Shown here piece after piece: positions 25,691 through 33,639 of a stretch of 64,000 nucleotides of DNA. The notes under the pieces are model-generated. The model did not search any database. It worked only from the letters and a program-made list of their open reading frames with translations, and was not told the DNA's origin. The stretch comes from JAJDXO01 sp965213765. GTDB lineage: Bacteria; Pseudomonadota; Alphaproteobacteria; Rhodospirillales; UBA2165. The position numbers and the translations under genes were made by a program. The DNA lies in the NCBI GenBank assembly GCA_965213765.1, contig OZ243926.1, forward strand, positions 1,922,001 to 1,986,000, in the 5' to 3' direction. Position 1 is the first letter of the stretch. Every line of letters starts with the position of its first letter.

Positions 25691-26158
25691 ATGATCGTCG
25701 ACACCGTGCAGGAACTAGCCGAGACCGTCGGGCGAGGTCACCGCCTGATGGGTTTGGACGTGGGGTCCAAGACCATCGGGTTCGCGCTCTCGGACCCCTC
25801 CCTTACCGTTGCGACGCCCATGGACACGATCCGCCGGCGGAAGTTCACCCGGGACGCCGCGGAGCTAATCGAGATATTTGAGCGGCGGTCCGTCGGCGGA
25901 TTGGTCATCGGCCTGCCGGTCAGCATGGACGGGACCGAGGGCCCGGCCTGCCAATCGGTGCGGCAGTTCGGCGCGAATTTGTCGGCGAAGACCGATCTGC
26001 CCATAACTTTCTGGGATGAACGTCTGTCGACATCAGCGGTGGAGCGCTTCCTCACCGACGAAGCCGATCTAAGCCGCGGCCGCCGAGCCGAACTGGTCGA
26101 CAAATTGGCTGCCGCTTACATCCTTCAAGGTGCCCTCGATAGCCTAACGAGCGCGTAA
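25691..26158 (+). CDS. ruvX: RuvX/YqgF-family Holliday junction resolvase homologue
   Basis: A 155-residue RNase H-fold protein linked to 16S rRNA 5' maturation and possibly Holliday junction resolution. Visible motifs: LMGLDVGSKTIGFALSD (first catalytic Asp), GGLVIGLPVSMDGTEG, and TFWDERLSTSAVE (acidic residues). ATG 25691 is preferred (GAGG 5 bases upstream). In many alphaproteobacteria it sits next to the gat and pyr genes; here about 12 kb of other DNA lies between gatC and it. Confidence 0.92.
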   Translation: MIVDTVQELAETVGRGHRLMGLDVGSKTIGFALSDPSLTVATPMDTIRRRKFTRDAAELIEIFERRSVGGLVIGLPVSMDGTEGPACQSVRQFGANLSAKTDLPITFWDERLSTSAVERFLTDEADLSRGRRAELVDKLAAAYILQGALDSLTSA

Positions 26159-26249
26159 GTCACTGGATTTTATCGAGTTTCCTAAAATCAGACGGTAAAG
26201 TTCTGCATCACAAATAGCCTATGGCGGAGTCCGGTGCAGCATTGCCGGT

Positions 26250-26419
26250 GGGGAATAGATGACCATCCGGCACTTGGACACAATGTTCGATCCCGAGCAG
26301 TGATGGAACGCCTCGGCATGACCCGCGATCCAGCGGAAGACTTCGACCACCCGGTACTCGAGCCCGACGACCCATTACACCCTCGCGTGCTCTATCGATT
26401 GTCCAGACCAGGCGGATGA
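26250..26419 (+). pseudogene. C-terminal remnant of a RimJ/RimL-type GNAT acetyltransferase
   Basis: In a 300-base gap, one frame encodes VRSRAVMERLGMTRDPAEDF followed by DHPVLEP and HPRVLYRLSR, the conserved C-terminus of RimJ/RimL-type N-acetyltransferases. The upstream two thirds of the gene, including the acetyl-CoA loop, are absent. A decayed gene; the rest of 26159-26459 shows nothing else. Confidence 0.7.
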
Positions 26420-26459
26420 CGCTTGCCCCGGGGCGCTCGTCACCCTATAACCCCCCTTT

Positions 26460-27428
26460 ATGGCCGATCCACCGGTTACCGCCGCATTTCCCCACCGCCA
26501 CTTGCTCGGTATCGAAGGCCTTTCCCCCGATGAGATCACTATTCTGCTCGACGCGTCCGATGCGTATGTCGAACTGAATCGTCAGGCCGAGAAGAAGCGC
26601 GATGCGCTGCGCGGCCGAACCGTCATCAACCTGTTCTTCGAATCCTCGACCCGGACCCGCACGTCATTCGAGCTTGCCGGAAAGCGGCTCAGTGCCGACG
26701 TCATCAACATGTCGGTGGCAACCAGTTCGGTGAACAAGGGCGAGAGCCTGATCGATACGGCGATGACGTTGAATGCCATGCACCCGGATGTGCTGGTGGT
26801 CCGGCACGGCGAATCGGGCGCCGTTAAGCTGCTCTCGGAAAAGGTGAACTGCGCCGTAATCAACGCCGGTGACGGCAGCCACGAACACCCTACCCAAGCG
26901 CTGTTGGATGCGTTGACCATCCGCCGGCGCCGCGGGCGCCTCGAGGGGCTGACCATCGCCATCTGCGGCGACGTGCTGCACTCCCGGGTTGCCCGGTCAA
27001 ATCTGGTGTTGCTTACCACCATGGGGGCCCGGGTGCGGGTGATCGGGCCCCGGACCCTGCTGCCCGCCGACGTGGAGCGCTACGGCGTCGAGGTGTTCCA
27101 TGACATGAAGGCCGGCCTCGAAGGCTGCGACATCGTGATGATGCTGCGCCTCCAGATGGAGCGTATGCAGGGCAACTTTATTCCGTCGATCCGCGAGTAT
27201 TTTCAGTTCTTCGGCCTTGACTACGACAAGCTGGCCGCCGCCAAGGAAGACGCGCTGATCATGCATCCAGGCCCGTCGAACCGGGGCGTCGAGATCGACA
27301 GCGAGGTCGCCGACGATTTCTCCCGCAGTGTCATCCGCGAACAGGTAGAGATGGGCGTCGCCGTCCGAATGGCCTGCCTCGATCTTCTGGGCCGCAATAC
27401 GGAAGAGCTTGGCTCGAGGAACCTCTGA
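26460..27428 (+). CDS. pyrB: Aspartate carbamoyltransferase catalytic subunit
   Basis: Committed step of pyrimidine synthesis: carbamoyl phosphate plus aspartate to carbamoyl aspartate. The 322-residue protein shows SSTRTRTSFELAGKRL (carbamoyl phosphate loop), HPTQALLDALTIRR and MHPGPSNRGVEID. Length and motifs are standard. Its TGA overlaps the ATG of the dihydroorotase-like gene by one base, indicating coupled translation. Confidence 0.97.
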   Translation: MADPPVTAAFPHRHLLGIEGLSPDEITILLDASDAYVELNRQAEKKRDALRGRTVINLFFESSTRTRTSFELAGKRLSADVINMSVATSSVNKGESLIDTAMTLNAMHPDVLVVRHGESGAVKLLSEKVNCAVINAGDGSHEHPTQALLDALTIRRRRGRLEGLTIAICGDVLHSRVARSNLVLLTTMGARVRVIGPRTLLPADVERYGVEVFHDMKAGLEGCDIVMMLRLQMERMQGNFIPSIREYFQFFGLDYDKLAAAKEDALIMHPGPSNRGVEIDSEVADDFSRSVIREQVEMGVAVRMACLDLLGRNTEELGSRNL

Positions 27429-28762
27429 TGGCCCACGGCAATTGGACCCATGCCATGCCCGACGACCCGCTGGGGAGCGTCGCCTACGTCAATGCGCGGC
27501 TTCTCGATCCGGCAACCGGGCTGGACGCTATGGGCGGCGTACTGACCGAAGGCGAGAAGATCGTCGCCGTCGGACCCAACATCACTCGCGAAGGCGCTTC
27601 CCTCGCGGACACCATCGTCGACTGCCAGGGCCTGTGCCTGGCGCCCGGCCTGATCGATATCCGGGTACAGATCCGCGAACCCGGTGAAGAGCACAAGGGA
27701 ACCCTGGAATCCGAGGGCCGGGCGGCAACTGCCGGCGGGGTAACCACCTATGTGTGCCTGCCAAATACGACGCCCGTCATCGCCGAGGTGTCCGAGGTCG
27801 AATTTGTCGCCCGCCGCGCGCGTTTGCTGGGGTTGTCCAAGGTGTACCCCTACGGCGCGGTCACAAAGGACCTAAAGGGCGTCGAGATCGCTGAAATCGG
27901 TACCCTGGCCGGGGCCGGCGCAGTCGCGTTCACCGATGGCGAGAAAGCCATTGCAGACTCTCAGGTGATGCGCCGCGCGCTGTCATATGCGTCGACCTTC
28001 GGCCTGTTGATCGTCCAACACCCGGAAGAGCCTGGCCTGGCGGCGGACGGGGTGATGAACGAGGGCGAAATCGCCACCCGTCTCGGACTGTCCGGCCTGC
28101 CAAGCGTCGCCGAGACCATATTGGTCGAGCGGGACCTCCGGCTGCTGACGCTAACCGGCGGCCGGCTGCATTTCGCCCATGTCTCCTGCGCCGAAGCCAT
28201 CGACGCCATCCGCAAGGCGAAGGCGGCGGGCCTGCAGATAACTTGCGATACGGCACCGCCCTATTTTGCGCTTAATGAAACATCAGTCGGCGACTACCGC
28301 ACGTTCGCGAAATTGTCGCCGCCGCTCCGGGGAGAGCGTGACCGCGAGGCGGTGGTCGCGGCGCTCGCCGACGGCACCATCGATGTAATCGCCAGCGACC
28401 ACGCGCCTCAGGACGAGGATTCGAAGCGCCTGCCATTTGCCCAGGCGGCCAACGGTGGCGTGGGGCTGGAAACACTGCTCTCGGTGTCGCTCGAGCTCTA
28501 CCACAACGGCCATCTGTCTCTCCTGGAGGTGGTCGGGAAATTGACCCAGGCCCCATCCGAGCTGATGAACCTGCCGGCAGGGCGACTTTCGCCCGGCGAG
28601 GCCGCCGACATCGTCATCTTTGACCCGGACCGGGCCTGGAAAGTCGATGCCGACCAGCTCGCCTCCAAATCGAAAAACTCCCCCTTCGACGGCCGGCCGG
28701 TCCAGGGTATGGTAATCCGTACCGTGATCGACGGGCGCACCGTTTACGCGGTCGAGAGTTAA
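27428..28762 (+). CDS. pyrC: Dihydroorotase-like protein, metal site lost (PyrC'/PyrX type)
   Basis: A 444-residue amidohydrolase-fold protein aligned to type I dihydroorotases, but the metal-binding His-x-His after the first strand is replaced: GLIDIRVQIREPG has Arg79 and Gln81. APPYF replaces the usual APHHF, while the late DVIASDHAPQDEDSKRLPF is kept. It is therefore probably a non-catalytic partner of PyrB, as known for PyrC' of Pseudomonas, and a catalytic dihydroorotase should exist elsewhere. It directly overlaps pyrB. The same substitution pattern is common in alphaproteobacteria. Confidence 0.9.
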   Translation: MAHGNWTHAMPDDPLGSVAYVNARLLDPATGLDAMGGVLTEGEKIVAVGPNITREGASLADTIVDCQGLCLAPGLIDIRVQIREPGEEHKGTLESEGRAATAGGVTTYVCLPNTTPVIAEVSEVEFVARRARLLGLSKVYPYGAVTKDLKGVEIAEIGTLAGAGAVAFTDGEKAIADSQVMRRALSYASTFGLLIVQHPEEPGLAADGVMNEGEIATRLGLSGLPSVAETILVERDLRLLTLTGGRLHFAHVSCAEAIDAIRKAKAAGLQITCDTAPPYFALNETSVGDYRTFAKLSPPLRGERDREAVVAALADGTIDVIASDHAPQDEDSKRLPFAQAANGGVGLETLLSVSLELYHNGHLSLLEVVGKLTQAPSELMNLPAGRLSPGEAADIVIFDPDRAWKVDADQLASKSKNSPFDGRPVQGMVIRTVIDGRTVYAVES

Positions 28763-28780
28763 TCATCGGGTCCAGCCCAC

Positions 28781-29386
28781 TTGGTCGGTAACGCGCACCT
28801 TCTGACCGCCGTCCTCGCCTATCTGGCGGGGTCCATCCCATTCGGGTTGTTGCTCCCGCGGATGGCGGGGCTGGGCGATATACGGTCCATCGGCTCGGGC
28901 AATATGGGCGCGACCAACGTGCTGAGGACGGGGCGCGCAGGGGTTGCCGCCGCAACGCTGCTGCTCGACGTTGCCAAGGGTGCCATCCCCGTTTTGATTG
29001 CTCACAGGTTCAGCCTCGATCTCGCCATCGTCGCCGGTTTGACGGCCGTCATCGGCCACAATTTTCCCCTATGGTTGAAGTTCCAGGGCGGCAAGGGTGT
29101 CGCTACCTCGTTTGGGGCGCTCGTGGCGGTCTCCTGGCCGTTGGGAATTGCTTGCCTGGGGGTGTGGCTCGCCGTCGCGGTAGTTACCCGCTATTCGTCG
29201 CTCGCCGCCATCCTTGCTTTCGCGGCGTCGCCCTTCATCGCCTGCTGGCTGTCCGGAGAACAAATCGCGGTATTGGCGGCATTATTGGCCATACTCGGAA
29301 TTACCCGCCACCACCAAAACATCCGCCGGCTGTTAAGCGGCCGGGAATCCAGGATCGGTGAGAAATCCGAATCCGAAGCGGAGTAG
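28781..29386 (+). CDS. plsY: Glycerol-3-phosphate acyltransferase PlsY
   Basis: Inner-membrane enzyme that acylates glycerol 3-phosphate from acyl-phosphate, starting phospholipid synthesis. The 201-residue protein has the three conserved loops GSIPFGLLL, IGSGNMGATNVLRTG and GHNFPLWLKFQGGKGVATS, plus hydrophobic helices. The start appears to be TTG at 28781, since the frame is closed by the pyrC stop 18 bases upstream. Converges on dctM with 9 bases between. Confidence 0.95.
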   Translation: MVGNAHLLTAVLAYLAGSIPFGLLLPRMAGLGDIRSIGSGNMGATNVLRTGRAGVAAATLLLDVAKGAIPVLIAHRFSLDLAIVAGLTAVIGHNFPLWLKFQGGKGVATSFGALVAVSWPLGIACLGVWLAVAVVTRYSSLAAILAFAASPFIACWLSGEQIAVLAALLAILGITRHHQNIRRLLSGRESRIGEKSESEAE

Positions 29387-29395
29387 GTCGGCCGA

Positions 29396-30709
29396 TCAGC
29401 GGAACAGCGCCGCCGTGCTCGGCAGCCAGGTCGCGATCCCGGGAAACGCGACGATGATTCCGATCAGAATGATCAGCGAGATGACGAACGGCAGGACGCC
29501 CATATAGATTCGCCCGAGCGCGACCTCCTGCGCCATTCCCTTGATTATGAACACGTTCATCCCGACGGGAGGCGTTATCAGCCCGAGTTCCACCACCATC
29601 ACCACCACGATGCCGAACCAGATCGGGTCGTAGCCGAGATTCTGGACCACGGGGAAGAAGATTGGGATGGTCAGCAGAATCATGGCAAGTGAATCCAGCG
29701 CGCACCCGAGAACCAAATAGATCAACAGAATAATCAGCAGGATCATGGTCTTGGACAGCGCCAGGCCTTCGATCCAACCGCCGATGGCGTTGGGGACTTC
29801 GCTAAGAACCAGGAAATTGTTGAACAGGATGGCGCCGATGAGGATGGTGAAGATCATCGACGTGGTACGCACCGTCTCCATGAGGCATTCGATGAAAACC
29901 GCCCATGTCATGGTGCGGGCAAGCAGCGCCAGACCAAGTGCCCCCGATGCGCCGATACCTGCCGCTTCCTCAGGCGAGAAAATCCCAAGATAAATGCCGC
30001 CGATCACCAGCAAGAACAGGACGACGGTACCCCAGACGTTCTTAAACGCGCCCAGTTTTTGGCGAATGGTGGTCTTCTCGCCGCGTGGGCCGAGCTCCGG
30101 TTTGATTCGCGTCACCACCGAGATGGTGAGCATGAAAGTGATGACCAACAGGATGCCGGGAATGAAGCCGGCGAGGAACAGATCGCCGATATTGGATTCG
30201 GTCAAGATGCCGTAGAGCACCAGAATCACGCTCGGCGGGATCAGAATGCCGATGGTTCCGCCGGCGGCGATGGAGCCCGTCGACAGACTGTCCGCGTAGT
30301 TGTAACGCTTCATCTCCGGCAGCGCGACTTGGGTCATTGTCGCTGCGGTCGCAAGAGACGACCCGCAGATAGCGGCGAAGGCGCCGCAGCCGCCGATGGT
30401 CGCCAAGCCCAGACCGCCCCGCCGGTGTCCAAGCCAAGTATTGCAGGCATTGAACAGCGCCTCGGACAAGCCCGAATTACTGGCGAAATACCCCATGAGA
30501 ATAAACAGCGGGACAATCGACAGATTGTAGGTAATCGCCGTTTCGTACGCCGTCTGGCCGAGTAGAAACAATGCCGCATCAAAGTCCCCGAGCAGGATCG
30601 ATCCGCCAACGAAGCCCGTGACCCCCATGGCAAAGCCGATCGGCAGTCCGATCGCCAAGAGCAGGAACAAAACCAGGAAGACGATGATGGCTAGGGTGAT
30701 GGGGTCCAT
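29396..30709 (-). CDS. dctM: TRAP transporter large permease (DctM family)
   Basis: Large membrane subunit of a tripartite ATP-independent periplasmic transporter that drives uptake with a sodium gradient. From MDPITLAIIVFLVLFLLLAI the 437-residue protein has about 12 hydrophobic segments and family motifs such as CGAFAAICGSSLATAATM, GGTIGILIPPSVILVLYG and ITPPVGMNVFIIKGMA. Last gene of a dctP-dctQ-dctM operon wedged between plsY and dprA. Confidence 0.95.
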   Translation of the reverse strand: MDPITLAIIVFLVLFLLLAIGLPIGFAMGVTGFVGGSILLGDFDAALFLLGQTAYETAITYNLSIVPLFILMGYFASNSGLSEALFNACNTWLGHRRGGLGLATIGGCGAFAAICGSSLATAATMTQVALPEMKRYNYADSLSTGSIAAGGTIGILIPPSVILVLYGILTESNIGDLFLAGFIPGILLVITFMLTISVVTRIKPELGPRGEKTTIRQKLGAFKNVWGTVVLFLLVIGGIYLGIFSPEEAAGIGASGALGLALLARTMTWAVFIECLMETVRTTSMIFTILIGAILFNNFLVLSEVPNAIGGWIEGLALSKTMILLIILLIYLVLGCALDSLAMILLTIPIFFPVVQNLGYDPIWFGIVVVMVVELGLITPPVGMNVFIIKGMAQEVALGRIYMGVLPFVISLIILIGIIVAFPGIATWLPSTAALFR

Positions 30710-30719
30710 TTTTTGCCGC

Positions 30720-31259
30720 CTAATCGGCTCCCGTCGAGGACGGATTTCCAACCACCATCACTTGCCCGGTAACCGCCGTCCGGGCCGCAATCACAAGATG
30801 AAGCACCAATGAGGTGAGCATCAACACGCTGGCCAGCGCCATCACGTACGCTACCGGCCAGACAGGAATCTCCCAGAGAATGGTCTGGTCATTGTTCTCG
30901 ATCCGGGATGCGGCCTGAAGAAACAGCCGCCAGACCACAAAGCCGATAAAGACCGCCGCAATCGCGTGGGTAATGAAATCAAGCGCCGCCTGAACGCGCG
31001 TCGACATCATGGTAATCAGGATGTCGACGCGAATATGACCGCGGTTAAAGGTGGTGAACCCAACCCCGAGGTATATGATCATCCCCATGATGAGTTCGGT
31101 CAGCTCAACGGTACCCGCGACCGGATGATCGAAAATACGTCCGACCACGTCGGCGAGCGTTAGAAACATCATGATCGCAAGACCAACAGAACCCGCGCGA
31201 GCGAGCCATAGAGTGACTCGCTCGCTCAGGATTATCAGAAATCCTCCTGACGGATTCAT
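30720..31259 (-). CDS. dctQ: TRAP transporter small permease (DctQ family)
   Basis: A 179-residue protein with four predicted membrane helices and the DctQ pattern TVELTELIMGMIIYLGVGFT followed by RGHIRVDIL. It pairs with DctM in the inner membrane. It lies 10 bases upstream of the dctM start and 32 bases behind dctP. Confidence 0.93.
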   Translation of the reverse strand: MNPSGGFLIILSERVTLWLARAGSVGLAIMMFLTLADVVGRIFDHPVAGTVELTELIMGMIIYLGVGFTTFNRGHIRVDILITMMSTRVQAALDFITHAIAAVFIGFVVWRLFLQAASRIENNDQTILWEIPVWPVAYVMALASVLMLTSLVLHLVIAARTAVTGQVMVVGNPSSTGAD

Positions 31260-31291
31260 CCGAAGTCCGATATTAATGAATCAGTGCAGCG

Positions 31292-32311
31292 TTAGCCTGC
31301 TTTCATCATTTGACGGAGTTCATCCATCAATGCCTTGCCGTTGAGGCCCATTTCGTTGCCCTTGGCAATCCACTGATCAGTAATGATCTGGATCGTTTTG
31401 GCCCAGCGCTTCTGTTCGGCTTCAGACAGGGTTTGGATTTTGTTACCGGCCTTGACGGCGTCCTGCCTGCCAACCGCGTCCGCTTTGTCCCAAAGCGACC
31501 CGATCAGCTTGGCGCCCTTGGCACCGCCCTCGGCCGTCAGCACTTTCCGTGCGGCCGCGGGAAGACCTTCGAACTTCTTTTTGTTCATATTGAGAGCAAA
31601 TGGGGTGGTATAGAGTCCGCCCGCCACCTCAAGATGATACTTGACCAAACCTGCCAGCCGGAAACCGTGTACCGCTTCCCATGGGAAGAACGCGGCTTCG
31701 GTGGTGCCTCGGGTCAGACTCTCATGGGCCTGGGTAGCTGATTGGTTGACCGGAACGGCGCCGAGGCTCTTGGCGGTCAGCACGCCACCGCCACCGACGC
31801 GGATCTTCATCCCCTTGAGGTCTTCCATCTTGGTGACTTCTTTCTTGGAATGAAGCAGACCCGGTCCGTGCACCCAGGAGGTGACCAGGACCGTATCGCC
31901 CATTTCTTTCTTGTCGAATCCATGCTTCATGTACCACTTGATGTGGCCGGCGCTGCCTTTTTCCGCATTGGGTGACGCAAACGGCACCTCGGCGAATCGG
32001 AACAAGGGAGAACGGCCCGGGGTATAGGCGCCGACGCTCCAGGCGAGGTCACGGACACCGTTCTTGGCCAAGTCGTATTGCCCCGGAGGTTTCGCCAGCG
32101 CGTTCTTGTCGAGCTGGATTTTGAGTGTGCCGCCGGAGGCCTTTTCGACAGCATTGATCCAGGCCTGGGCGGTCTGGGTCATATGGTGTACCGGCGGCAG
32201 CCAGTGGGCCATCTTTAGCGAAACCGTTTGTGCCGATGCGGCACCGGAGAGCAGCGAGGCTCCCAGGAGCGTCGTTCCGGCCATAAGGAGTGTTTTGTTG
32301 AGACGTGACAT
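31292..32311 (-). CDS. dctP: TRAP transporter substrate-binding protein (DctP family)
   Basis: Periplasmic receptor of the adjacent DctQM, 339 residues, with a signal peptide ending near GAASAQ. Motifs include SKKEVTKMEDLKGMKIRVGG and TRGTTEAAFFPWEAVHGFRL. The start at 32311 has GAGAGGA upstream. The ligand cannot be assigned from sequence, although the fold family takes mainly carboxylates. The 190 bases upstream to dprA should hold the operon promoter; I see no clear operator there. It is only moderately like the orphan receptor at 18163. Confidence 0.93.
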   Translation of the reverse strand: MSRLNKTLLMAGTTLLGASLLSGAASAQTVSLKMAHWLPPVHHMTQTAQAWINAVEKASGGTLKIQLDKNALAKPPGQYDLAKNGVRDLAWSVGAYTPGRSPLFRFAEVPFASPNAEKGSAGHIKWYMKHGFDKKEMGDTVLVTSWVHGPGLLHSKKEVTKMEDLKGMKIRVGGGGVLTAKSLGAVPVNQSATQAHESLTRGTTEAAFFPWEAVHGFRLAGLVKYHLEVAGGLYTTPFALNMNKKKFEGLPAAARKVLTAEGGAKGAKLIGSLWDKADAVGRQDAVKAGNKIQTLSEAEQKRWAKTIQIITDQWIAKGNEMGLNGKALMDELRQMMKAG

Positions 32312-32504
32312 ATTCCTCTCCGTTCAGTGTTGATTGGTGCGGCTATCACGCCGCGTCGTTCTGTGTCGGCCGATATATTAAGCAGCTTGTCATTGGACAC
32401 GCTAGTTATTTTGCCCCTCGCGGACTGGCAATGACGGCAACCCGGTGGAAGTGACAACCATCTGCGCGCTATCAACATCCACCGCCGTTCGATAGTGTAA
32501 CGCG

Positions 32505-33629
32505 ATGTCTTTATCGGATGACGAGAGACGGGACATTCTGCGGCTGATCAGGGCCGAACGTGTGGGCCCGGTCACCCATCGCCGGCTGGTCGACCGCTTT
32601 GGTACGGCGGCGGCGGCGTTGGAGGCGTTGCCGAATTTGGTGCGCCGCGGCGGCGCCAAATCCCCATCACTGCCGACGGTTTCGGAAATCGAGGACGAAA
32701 TCGATGCAGCCCAAGCACAGAAGGTGCACTTGCTGTATCTTGGCGAGGAGACCTATCCGCCTCTCCTCAAATATTTGGAAGACGCGCCGCCGGTCCTGTT
32801 TGCCAAAGGGAATCCCGGCTTGGCCGCGCGGCGGTGCCTTGGGCTCGTAGGGACCCGGAATGCCTCAATCAATGGAACGCGCATGGCCGGCAAACTCGCC
32901 GGCGAGCTGGGCGAGGAGGGATTTGCCATTGTCTCGGGGATGGCCCGGGGCATTGATGGCGCCGCGCACGAAGCGGCCATCGATACCGGCACCATTGCCG
33001 TCCTCGCCGGGGGTGTGGACGTGATTTACCCAAAAGAACACGCGCAACTCCATGAGCGGCTGGCAGCCGAGGGTTTGGTTATCTCCGAAATGCCGCTCGG
33101 GCTTACCCCGCAGGCCCGTCATTTCCCCCGCCGAAACCGGTTGATATCGGGCCTCTCGGAAGGCGTCATTATTGTCGAAGCGGCAAAGCGGTCGGGATCA
33201 CTGATCACCGCGCGCACCGCCTTGGAACAGGGCCGCGAGGTGTTCGCCGTACCCGGCTCGCCGCTCGATCCTCGCGCCCAAGGACCCAACCTGCTGATTC
33301 GGGACGGCGCCGTCCTCACGGAATCCGCCGCCGACGTGACAAATAATTTGCCGGATGTTTTCTCTCCGCCAACGCCAAGGCTGGACGACCCCTCGCAAGT
33401 CATTGAATTTGAAACAGAAACTCCATCGACGCCGGTCGAAACGCCAACGGATTTCAACCGCACAGACCTAGAGGAATTTCTGGGCCCAACGCCGGTTGCG
33501 GTTGACGAACTCATTCGGCAATGCCAAATGTCCCCTGCCGCGGTCACGACCATCCTCCTGGAATTGGAGTTGGCTGGAAGAATCGAACGGCACCCTGGCA
33601 ATCGGGTTTCATTACTCGCCAAGATATAA
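32505..33629 (+). CDS. dprA: DNA-processing protein DprA
   Basis: RecA loader for incoming single-stranded DNA in natural transformation. The 374-residue protein has an N-terminal SAM/HhH-like region, the Rossmann DNA_processg_A domain (GLVGTRNASINGTRMAGKLA, VSGMARGIDGAAHEAA, LAGGVDVIYPKEHAQLHERL, FPRRNRLISGLSEGVIIVEA) and a C-terminal winged helix from about residue 310. Lies 10 bases upstream of topA. Confidence 0.96.
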   Translation: MSLSDDERRDILRLIRAERVGPVTHRRLVDRFGTAAAALEALPNLVRRGGAKSPSLPTVSEIEDEIDAAQAQKVHLLYLGEETYPPLLKYLEDAPPVLFAKGNPGLAARRCLGLVGTRNASINGTRMAGKLAGELGEEGFAIVSGMARGIDGAAHEAAIDTGTIAVLAGGVDVIYPKEHAQLHERLAAEGLVISEMPLGLTPQARHFPRRNRLISGLSEGVIIVEAAKRSGSLITARTALEQGREVFAVPGSPLDPRAQGPNLLIRDGAVLTESAADVTNNLPDVFSPPTPRLDDPSQVIEFETETPSTPVETPTDFNRTDLEEFLGPTPVAVDELIRQCQMSPAAVTTILLELELAGRIERHPGNRVSLLAKI

Positions 33630-33639
33630 CGGACGCCAA

